Part shown: piece by piece, positions 1 to 4,428 of the stretch
Position numbering within the stretch: position 1 is the first letter of the stretch
Layout of the letters: every line of letters begins with the position of its first letter
NCBI GenBank assembly: GCA_963658085.1
Contig: CAVKOU010000056.1
Coordinates: 1 to 9,000, forward strand
Direction: 5' to 3'
DNA from: CAKRJP01 sp963658085
Lineage (GTDB): Bacteria > Bacillota > Clostridia > Lachnospirales > Lachnospiraceae
Length of the DNA stretch: 9,000 nucleotides
Program-made: the position numbers and the translations under genes
The notes under the pieces: model-generated
Databases searched by the model: none
What the model was told of the DNA's origin: nothing
What the model saw: the letters and a program-made list of their open reading frames with translations, nothing else

Positions 1-81
1 ACCATACCTGAGAAAAGGAGGCATTAGGATCATCCACATAGTGGCAATGTTATATTTGATTAGGGTTGATGCGAAAAATAC

Positions 82-110
82 TTGACGTATCTTATAATAC
101 AAGTAATAAT
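82..110 (+). promoter_or_regulatory. Promoter of the PfoR-like gene
   Basis: TTGACG (82-87) and AATAAT (105-110) are separated by exactly 17 bp and each matches 5 of 6 consensus bases for the main vegetative sigma factor. Transcription would begin near 117, leaving a leader of about 110 nt. A perfect TATAAT also lies at 93-98, but no good -35 box stands at the right distance from it (TTGATG at 66-71 is 21 bp away). Prediction from sequence only. Confidence 0.55.
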
Positions 111-118
111 AGCAGTAA

Positions 119-128
119 TCACATGTGA
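119..128. promoter_or_regulatory. Palindrome at predicted transcription start, possible operator
   Basis: TCACATGTGA is a perfect 10-bp palindrome sitting on or just after the predicted start point of the PfoR-like gene. A second 6-bp palindrome, CACGTG, follows at 134-139. This is where a repressor could block the promoter. No known operator is recognised and a chance palindrome is possible. Confidence 0.25.
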
Positions 129-185
129 CAAGACACGTGGATGTTCAGTAAAGAGCGTGTAACAATTGCAGGACAGAAGTACAGC

Positions 186-224
186 GTAGGAGAAGTGTAG
201 GAGAATAGTAGAATAGTAGGAGAA
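186..224 (+). repeat. Three GTAGGAGAA repeats containing SD sequences
   Basis: GTAGGAGAA occurs at 186-194, 197-205 and 216-224, with a degenerate copy (GTAGAA) at 208-213. The last copy supplies the ribosome binding site of the PfoR-like gene (AGGAG at 218-222, 6 nt before the ATG). The two upstream copies are followed by no open reading frame, so they are extra SD-like elements in the leader. Confidence 0.7.
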
Positions 225-228
225 GCAT

Positions 229-1281
229 ATGAAAGAATTTTTGAAAAAGAAGAACATCATTTTTTCAGCGAAACGTTACGGAATTGATGCTTTGGGAGCA
301 ATGGCACAGGGTCTGTTTGCATCCCTTTTAATTGGAACAATTATAAGTACTTTAGGGGAACAGTTAGGCATTGCAATCTTAGTTACGGTAGGAGGTTACG
401 CGAAAGGAGCCACAGGAGCTGCTATGGCAATTTCTATCGGAGTCGCCTTGCAGTGTCCGCCCTTAGTATTATTTTCACTGGCTACAGTGGGAATGGCGGC
501 CAATGAGCTTGGTGGAGCAGGAGGCCCTCTTGCGGTTTTGGTTGTCACGATTTTTGCCGCGGAGTTTGGCAAATTAGTTTCGAAAGAAACAAAAATAGAT
601 ATTATTGTAACGCCTTTTGTAACGATTTGCGTAGGGGTTTTATTGTCTCTTGGATGTGCACCGGCGATCGGAGCAGCGGCAAGTACGGTGGGAACAGCCA
701 TTATGTGGGCAACAGAATTACAACCATTTTTTATGGGAATCATTGTATCTGTGATTGTAGGTATTGCCTTGACACTACCTATTAGCAGTGCAGCGATCTG
801 TGCGGCACTTTCTCTGACAGGACTTGCAGGTGGAGCTGCGGTAGCCGGATGTTGTGCCCAGATGGTTGGCTTTGCTGTAATGAGTTTTAAGGAAAACAAA
901 TGGGGTGGGCTCTTCGCCCAGGGAATAGGAACTTCTATGCTTCAAATGGGAAATATTGTAAGAAACCCAAGAATCTGGATTCCGCCTACACTGGCATCAG
1001 CAATTACAGGTCCTATTGCAACTTGCTTCTTTCATATGAAGATGAATGGGGCAGCAGTAGCATCTGGAATGGGAACCTGTGGACTGGTAGGACAGATCGG
1101 TATATATACCGGTTGGGTGAATGATATTGCAGAGGGAACGAAAGCTGCAATCACGGGAATGGATTGGCTTGGATTGGTATTGATCTGTTTTATCCTTCCG
1201 GCAGTGCTTTCCTGGGGAATAGCACTGCCTTTAAGAAAATGGGGATGGATCAAGGAGAATGATCTGAAATTAGATTTATAA
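229..1281 (+). CDS. PfoR-family / PTS_EIIC_2 membrane protein
   Basis: This is a 350-aa polytopic membrane protein of the PTS_EIIC_2 family, which includes PfoR, described as a regulator of perfringolysin in Clostridium perfringens. It has about eight to ten hydrophobic segments rich in Gly and Ala. The family signature lies in the second half: NPRIWIPP (residues 246-253), then ASAITGP (257-263), then GMGTCGLVGQ (280-289). The short N-terminus is basic and the ending (KENDLKLDL) is hydrophilic. The start is fixed by AGGAG 6 nt upstream. Members resemble the membrane IIC part of sugar phosphotransferase permeases, but there is no IIA or IIB domain here and none beside it. Sugar transport is therefore not shown, and the true role could be a sensor or a non-PTS transporter. 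The gene appears monocistronic and converges on bioY. Confidence 0.85.
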   Translation: MKEFLKKKNIIFSAKRYGIDALGAMAQGLFASLLIGTIISTLGEQLGIAILVTVGGYAKGATGAAMAISIGVALQCPPLVLFSLATVGMAANELGGAGGPLAVLVVTIFAAEFGKLVSKETKIDIIVTPFVTICVGVLLSLGCAPAIGAAASTVGTAIMWATELQPFFMGIIVSVIVGIALTLPISSAAICAALSLTGLAGGAAVAGCCAQMVGFAVMSFKENKWGGLFAQGIGTSMLQMGNIVRNPRIWIPPTLASAITGPIATCFFHMKMNGAAVASGMGTCGLVGQIGIYTGWVNDIAEGTKAAITGMDWLGLVLICFILPAVLSWGIALPLRKWGWIKENDLKLDL

Positions 1282-1320
1282 ATTAGATTTATAAACTAAA
1301 TCTATAAACTGAATTTATAA
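1269..1320. repeat. Four 13-bp AT-rich tandem repeats at convergent stop codons
   Basis: The units are ATTAGATTTATAA (1269-1281), an identical copy (1282-1294), ACTAAATCTATAA (1295-1307) and ACTGAATTTATAA (1308-1320). The first unit contains the stop of the PfoR-like gene, and the last contains the bioY stop on the other strand. Within them TAGATTTA (1284-1291) and TAAATCTA (1297-1304) form a perfect 8-bp inverted repeat with a 5-nt loop. That is a weak AT-only hairpin and the only terminator-like structure between these converging genes. Confidence 0.8.
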
Positions 1321-1869
1321 ACTAGTTCCCAGTCGTTTGCGGATTTCCGGTCCGATGATCATGGCAACTACCATCTTGATCAGGTCCGCAGGGATAAATG
1401 GAATGACGCATACGGCAAGGGCAGCAGATACAGTATAATTTGCCTGGATGCAGAACCATGCAGTTCCGAATGCATAGCAAATGGCAGTACCAATGATCAT
1501 TCCTGCGATCTGAATCCATCTTTGATTAAATTTATCAATGACAATACCTGCAATCACGGCCATTGGAAGGAAACCAACGATATATCCGCCGGTTGGTCCT
1601 GCAAGTTTGCCAAGTCCTGCGGTAAATCCGGAGAATACAGGAAGTCCTACAAAGCCAAGAAGCAGATAAAGAATATAACTCATGGTGCCTTTCTTCCAGT
1701 CTAAAAGATAAAGTGCCAGATAAATTGCAAAGTTTGTTAAGGAAATTGGCACCGGTCCTATGGGGATGGAAAGTGGTGCAAGAATACAGGTGACGGCGGT
1801 CATAAGTGCTGTTACAGCCAGTGCATAAGTGTTGGTGGTTCTAAGTGTTTGAACTTTTTCATTGGTCAT
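1315..1869 (-). CDS. bioY: Biotin ECF transporter S component BioY
   Basis: BioY is the membrane-embedded biotin-binding subunit of an energy-coupling-factor importer. In most Firmicutes it works with shared EcfA/EcfA'/EcfT proteins encoded elsewhere, and none is in this window. The 184-aa length and about six hydrophobic segments fit the family. Recognisable BioY features are APLSIPIGPVPISL (residues 31-44), GLPVFSG (75-81), GPTGGYIVGF (91-100) and the closing FIPADLIKMVVA (158-169). Translation starts at the ATG whose complement is 1867-1869, with GGAGG 7 nt upstream. It is the second gene of the bioB-bioY operon, 74 nt after bioB, and shares the BirA-controlled promoter in front of bioB. 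Confidence 0.95.
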   Translation of the reverse strand: MTNEKVQTLRTTNTYALAVTALMTAVTCILAPLSIPIGPVPISLTNFAIYLALYLLDWKKGTMSYILYLLLGFVGLPVFSGFTAGLGKLAGPTGGYIVGFLPMAVIAGIVIDKFNQRWIQIAGMIIGTAICYAFGTAWFCIQANYTVSAALAVCVIPFIPADLIKMVVAMIIGPEIRKRLGTSL

Positions 1870-1884
1870 AATAATTCCTCCGTT

Positions 1885-1948
1885 AAGTGAAATTTCTAAT
1901 AAGCGAATTTTTTAATAAGTGAATTTTTTAATAAGTGAATTTTCTAAG
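1885..1948. repeat. Four 16-bp tandem repeats between bioB and bioY
   Basis: On the plus strand the units are AAGTGAAATTTCTAAT (1885-1900), AAGCGAATTTTTTAAT (1901-1916), AAGTGAATTTTTTAAT (1917-1932) and AAGTGAATTTTCTAAG (1933-1948). They fill nearly the whole bioB-bioY spacer, from the bioB stop codon (1944-1946) to just upstream of the bioY ribosome site (1877-1881). The copies differ at one to three positions, so the array is not brand new. It lies inside the mRNA and is AU-rich. Confidence 0.9.
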
Positions 1949-2918
1949 CAGATTCAATCTCGTAAGTAAATCCGGCATCCGTGATGGCCTGTATGGTATC
2001 TTTAATTCCCTGACCGTCGGCAGTAAGATAACCGGAAGCAAAAATAGAATCAACGACACTGAGAAGTTTCTTTTCTTCTCCTTTGAAATAAACCTCTCGT
2101 CCGGCGGCACAGCGAATATCTGACTGTGGAACCAAAAGTCTTGCGAGACATAGAACCTTCATGCAATATTCTGTGGTGAGTCCGGAGATATCGGCATCTC
2201 CCAGAGGCGTTCCCGGAATTGGCAGCAGGAAGTTGATAGGAAGTGCTTCCGGTTTAATTTCGCGAAGTTCCAAAAGCATATCTACAACATCTTCCTTGCT
2301 TTCCCCCATTCCAATGATTCCGCCGCTGCAGATTTCGAAACCTAATCTTTGGAGCATCTTTATATTCTGAATCCGTTGCTCGAAGGTATGGGTAGAACAG
2401 ATATGGCTATAATAAGAGCGGCTGCTGTTGAGATTGTGGTTGATCCGGTCCAGGCCGGCTTCTTTTAATATCAGAGCCTGTTTTTCCGTGAGAAATCCGA
2501 TGGAGCAGCACAGGTGCGTACCATCTTCTTTCATTTTTCGAATCTTAGAAGCCAGTTCTTCAATCTCTTCATCGGTAAATTTCATGCCGCTAAGTCCGAT
2601 GCAGTGTCTGGACAGATGATGCTCATTTACAAAATCATTGTCTTTGTATAACTTTTCATCAGCAACCCATTTGTATTTATCGATATCAGCTTTTGAACGA
2701 CAGGACTGGGCACAGTAAGCGCAGTCCTGGGAACAGTTGCCGCTGCGGGCATTTGTGAGAATATGAATGCTCACATGATTGCCCTTATATTTTCTGCGCA
2801 GTTTTTCGGCCTGGGCGATGAGCTTAGGAAGTTCTTCATCCGGTGTGTTCAGAATCTCGATAGCTTCTTGCCTGGTAAGCATGGGATCGGTAGTTGTTTC
2901 AATTTTAGACATCTTCAT
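1944..2918 (-). CDS. bioB: Biotin synthase (radical SAM)
   Basis: BioB inserts sulfur into dethiobiotin to form biotin, using S-adenosylmethionine and two iron-sulfur clusters. The SAM cluster motif CxxxCxxC is C62, C66, C69 (numbered from the first ATG). Residues aligning with the auxiliary-cluster ligands of E. coli BioB are all present at identical spacing: C106, C137, C197 and R269. Other landmarks are NHNLNSS (160-166), CSGGIIGMGE (197-206) and IRCAAGRE (268-275). Extra cysteines lie next to the cluster ligands, notably C73, C138 and C270. The 324-aa length is within the family range. Two ATGs compete for the same ribosome site: the first at 2918 and one two codons later at 2912. It is the first gene of the operon with bioY. 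No bioA, bioD or bioF is in view. Confidence 0.95.
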   Translation of the reverse strand: MKMSKIETTTDPMLTRQEAIEILNTPDEELPKLIAQAEKLRRKYKGNHVSIHILTNARSGNCSQDCAYCAQSCRSKADIDKYKWVADEKLYKDNDFVNEHHLSRHCIGLSGMKFTDEEIEELASKIRKMKEDGTHLCCSIGFLTEKQALILKEAGLDRINHNLNSSRSYYSHICSTHTFEQRIQNIKMLQRLGFEICSGGIIGMGESKEDVVDMLLELREIKPEALPINFLLPIPGTPLGDADISGLTTEYCMKVLCLARLLVPQSDIRCAAGREVYFKGEEKKLLSVVDSIFASGYLTADGQGIKDTIQAITDAGFTYEIESA

Positions 2919-2929
2919 AATCCTTCCTT
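2910..2929 (-). promoter_or_regulatory. bioB ribosome binding site with two possible start codons
   Basis: On the minus strand AAGGAAGG (2929-2922) stands 3 nt before the ATG at 2918 and 9 nt before the in-frame ATG at 2912. Pairing with only AAGGA (2929-2925) gives 6 nt to the first ATG. The sequence does not decide between them. The protein is 324 or 322 aa. Confidence 0.6.
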
Positions 2930-3002
2930 AAATGAAATTAATAACAGGGAAATAGTAGTCGAATAGACTTCTTTGCACCTGATATTATCAAACATAGTTC
3001 GC

Positions 3003-3031
3003 ACTTTACCATTCAAAAGATGAAATGTCAA
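3003..3031 (-). promoter_or_regulatory. bioB-bioY promoter
   Basis: Read on the minus strand, a perfect -35 TTGACA (3031-3026) is followed by a 17-bp spacer and TAAAGT (3008-3003; 4 of 6 matches). Transcription would start near 2996, giving a leader of about 78 nt before bioB. The -35 hexamer lies inside the left arm of the BirA operator, so repressor and RNA polymerase should compete directly. An 11-bp palindrome, TGATATTATCA (2980-2990), lies early in the leader; its meaning is unknown. Confidence 0.75.
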
Positions 3032-3055
3032 CCTAAAAAATAAAGAGGTTAACAA
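3025..3055. promoter_or_regulatory. BirA operator (biotin repressor site)
   Basis: ATGTCAAC (3025-3032) and GTTAACAA (3048-3055) are inverted arms separated by 15 bp. They match the Firmicutes BirA pattern TTGTTAAC-N14-16-GTTAACAA. The right arm is perfect. The left arm differs at two positions, one of which creates the bioB -35 box TTGACA on the opposite strand. Symmetry continues 3 bp further inward (CCT against AGG). BirA charged with biotinyl-AMP would repress bioB and bioY when biotin is plentiful. The birA gene is not in the window. Confidence 0.88.
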
Positions 3056-3080
3056 TAAAAAACGAAAATAAGAGGAAATG

Positions 3081-3109
3081 TTTACAAGAATGTTTTAGAG
3101 TGTTACATT
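3081..3109 (+). promoter_or_regulatory. Promoter of the C_GCAxxG_C_C gene
   Basis: TTTACA (3081-3086; 5 of 6) is followed 17 bp later by TACATT (3104-3109; 4 of 6), preceded by an extended -10 TG (3101-3102). Transcription would start near 3116, about 105 nt before the gene. The BirA operator ends 26 bp upstream of this -35 box, so it probably does not control this promoter. Nothing else was recognised in the 302-bp divergent region 2919-3220 apart from the bioB control elements. Confidence 0.5.
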
Positions 3110-3207
3110 AATTTCAAAATAGATAACGATTCAGTCACCATTCGCAGAATGCAGTCTTTTATGGAGCTGAATTGTTACCAAAATAGTAATGATTGTGTCA
3201 AATGGAT

Positions 3208-3220
3208 AGGGAGGATGATT
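3208..3220 (+). promoter_or_regulatory. Ribosome binding site fixing the start at 3221
   Basis: AGGGAGG (3208-3214) stands 6 nt before the ATG at 3221. The same frame is open further upstream with ATGs at 3149, 3161 and 3215. The first two lack a ribosome site and the third lies immediately against this one, so the shorter start is preferred. Confidence 0.8.
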
Positions 3221-3661
3221 ATGAATAAGAATGCAGATGTAGAAGCAATGAAAAAAGATGCGGTTGAGATTTTCCAGCAAGGATTCGCCTGTTCAGAATC
3301 GGTAATCTATGCAATCAAAAAGGGCTTTGATCTTGAAATGTCAGATGATGCCATTGCTATGTCTTCCGGATTCCCCTGGGGGTTGGGAGGCGGCGGCTGT
3401 ATTTGCGGAGCCTTGGCCGGAGGAACTATGTGTATCGGCTATTTCTTTGGAAGGAAAACACCGGGAGATGATGCTTTTTTTAAGTGTCAGAAGCTGACAA
3501 AGGAGCTACACGATGCGTTCAAAGAGCACTGTGGAGCAACATGTTGTCGCGTGCTGACGAGAGGAAAAGAGAAGAATTCTCCGGAGAGAAAAGCACAGTG
3601 TATGACTTTCGTAGAATTTACAGTAGAGAAAGTGGCGGAGATCATTTTAAGAGAGCTGTAA
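3221..3661 (+). CDS. C_GCAxxG_C_C family putative redox protein
   Basis: This is a 146-aa soluble protein of the C_GCAxxG_C_C family, named for conserved cysteines and annotated as putative redox-active. Its biochemical function is not established. Nine cysteines are visible (C24, C60, C62, C71, C89, C104, C108, C109, C127). The core is a glycine-rich stretch and CICGALAGG (60-68), followed by GATCC (105-109) and a final Cys (127) before an amphipathic helix. C24 follows the N-terminal helix in the usual GFxCSE position. There is no signal peptide or membrane segment, so it is expected in the cytoplasm. The cysteines could bind metal or an Fe-S cluster, or form disulfides, but that is inference. 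Its own promoter is predicted at 3081-3109. The 3' end overlaps the tetR gene tail to tail by 15 bp. Confidence 0.85.
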   Translation: MNKNADVEAMKKDAVEIFQQGFACSESVIYAIKKGFDLEMSDDAIAMSSGFPWGLGGGGCICGALAGGTMCIGYFFGRKTPGDDAFFKCQKLTKELHDAFKEHCGATCCRVLTRGKEKNSPERKAQCMTFVEFTVEKVAEIILREL

Positions 3662-4249
3662 TACATCAACACTTTGCGTCTGATTTCCACTAAGCACCGC
3701 CGGAAGCGAGTTGTTAAGTATCACAGAAAAATATTCAAATGTCTGCTCGCGGTCACAAATTTCTGGATTTTGAAACAAATTAATTAACATACCGGCGATT
3801 GCTTCTGTATAAAAATTGCATAGAAAGCACCGGTAATGGTCATCAATAGAAAGGTTCATCCTGGCCTCCGTGTCACGGATGAACTTTTCTACTAGCCCGA
3901 TAAAATCCTTATAAAAGAAACGTTTCAACTGATCCCTGCCCACCGAATCATAGATGCAGTTTAGGAAGTATGCATTCTCATTTACATAATCAAATACATA
4001 ATTAAAAGCATCTTTATAATCCTCCAGCAGATCGAATTGTTGTACCACTTTAAAGGTTTCCTGTTCAAGCATCCATTTTAATAAACCATAGATATCTTCA
4101 AAATGATAATAAAAAGTTTTGCGGTTCAAATCGCAGTCTTTAATCAGCTCGCTAACTGTGATCTTTGAGAAAGCTTTGTGCTTCATGATTTTTTTCAGGG
4201 AAGTGCAAAGCTTTTGTTTTGTCTGCAGGGATGTTTCTTCGTGGGTCAT
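3647..4249 (-). CDS. TetR/AcrR-family transcriptional regulator
   Basis: This 200-aa one-component regulator has an N-terminal helix-turn-helix at about residues 28-51 (SKITVSELIKDCDLNRKTFYYHF). The conserved KTFYYHF end of the recognition helix is followed by D52 and GLL (55-57). The remaining 150 residues are helical with many aromatics and form the effector and dimer domain. The style resembles DhaS-like TetR members common in Firmicutes, but the ligand is unknown. GGAGGAG stands 6 nt before the ATG (complement of 4247-4249). It is divergent from the MMPL exporter gene, the usual arrangement for a local repressor of a pump. An inverted repeat on its own promoter suggests autoregulation. 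The end overlaps the neighbouring C_GCAxxG_C_C gene. Confidence 0.9.
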   Translation of the reverse strand: MTHEETSLQTKQKLCTSLKKIMKHKAFSKITVSELIKDCDLNRKTFYYHFEDIYGLLKWMLEQETFKVVQQFDLLEDYKDAFNYVFDYVNENAYFLNCIYDSVGRDQLKRFFYKDFIGLVEKFIRDTEARMNLSIDDHYRCFLCNFYTEAIAGMLINLFQNPEICDREQTFEYFSVILNNSLPAVLSGNQTQSVDVLQLS

Positions 4250-4278
4250 GATTTTCTCCTCCAGTCTTTTTTTACTTT

Positions 4279-4306
4279 ATTATACAGTTGTCCATCAAAA
4301 TGACAA
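4279..4306 (-). promoter_or_regulatory. tetR promoter
   Basis: On the minus strand TTGTCA (4306-4301; 5 of 6) is followed by a 16-bp spacer and a perfect TATAAT (4284-4279). The start point would be near 4272, giving a short leader of about 22 nt that contains the ribosome site. Confidence 0.75.
4288..4306. promoter_or_regulatory. Inverted repeat over tetR -35, putative TetR operator
   Basis: TTGTC (4288-4292) and GACAA (4302-4306) are perfect 5-bp inverted arms with a 9-bp gap. They cover the -35 box and part of the spacer of the tetR promoter. The 19-bp size and position fit a TetR-dimer operator for autorepression. Assignment to this regulator is inference. Confidence 0.5.
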
Positions 4307-4378
4307 TGGTTTTGCTTAAATTTGCCCATCAAATTACCCGATTTGTCCGTATTTACACAAATGTGTGGATTTGTCCGT
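4288..4378 (+). repeat. Four TTGYCCRT direct repeats in the tetR-mmpL control region
   Basis: TTGTCCAT (4288-4295), TTGCCCAT (4322-4329), TTGTCCGT (4343-4350) and TTGTCCGT (4371-4378) share one orientation. The first two extend to a 12-bp match (TTGYCCATCAAA). The last two extend to an 11-bp identity (GATTTGTCCGT at 4340-4350 and 4368-4378). The first copy forms one arm of the putative TetR operator. A palindrome, ACAC-AAAT-GTGT (4355-4366), lies between copies three and four. Confidence 0.65.
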
Positions 4379-4380
4379 GG

Positions 4381-4406
4381 AATCCCCACAGGGATTTTCC
4401 TATAAT
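4381..4406 (+). promoter_or_regulatory. Possible mmpL promoter with spacer hairpin
   Basis: A perfect TATAAT stands at 4401-4406, 22 bp before the start codon. The best -35 at 17 bp is TGGAAT (4378-4383), a weak match. TTGTCC at 4371-4376 is 24 bp away. The inverted repeat AATCCC-CACA-GGGATT (4381-4396) fills most of the spacer and could be an operator. A poor -35 and odd spacing suggest that an activator or a derepression event controls this promoter. If transcription starts near 4413 the leader is only about 16 nt. Confidence 0.4.
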
Positions 4407-4416
4407 CGGATGGCGC

Positions 4417-4428
4417 AGGAGGTGGACT
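4417..4428 (+). promoter_or_regulatory. Ribosome binding site fixing the mmpL start
   Basis: A perfect AGGAGG (4417-4422) lies 6 nt before the ATG at 4429. The frame is open back to an ATG at 4288, but that upstream part has no ribosome site, overlaps the promoter region and encodes no family-like sequence. Confidence 0.85.

Noticed and set aside
82..98. TTGACG (82-87) with TATAAT (93-98) as a promoter pair
   Set aside because: The gap is only 5 bp. AATAAT at 105-110 gives the correct 17-bp spacing.
396..899. 167-codon open frame on the minus strand inside the PfoR-like gene
   Set aside because: It lies wholly within a well-supported gene, has no ribosome site, and reads as Pro/Ala/Thr-rich sequence typical of the antisense of a Gly/Ala-rich membrane protein.
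1284..1304. Rho-independent terminator between the converging PfoR-like and bioY genes
   Set aside because: The 8-bp stem has a single G-C pair per arm and no U run follows. It is kept only as a weak possibility within the repeat entry.
1269..1948. CRISPR array or transposon ends suggested by the AT-rich repeats
   Set aside because: The units are 13 and 16 bp with no spacers, there are no inverted termini or target duplications, and no cas or transposase gene is present.
2919..2996. Riboswitch in the bioB leader
   Set aside because: The leader is only about 78 nt with short weak hairpins, no biotin riboswitch class is recognised, and the BirA operator already explains regulation.
4288..4428. 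In-frame upstream extension of the MMPL protein (47 extra residues)
   Set aside because: It covers the tetR-mmpL control region, lacks a ribosome site, and a perfect AGGAGG precedes the ATG at 4429.
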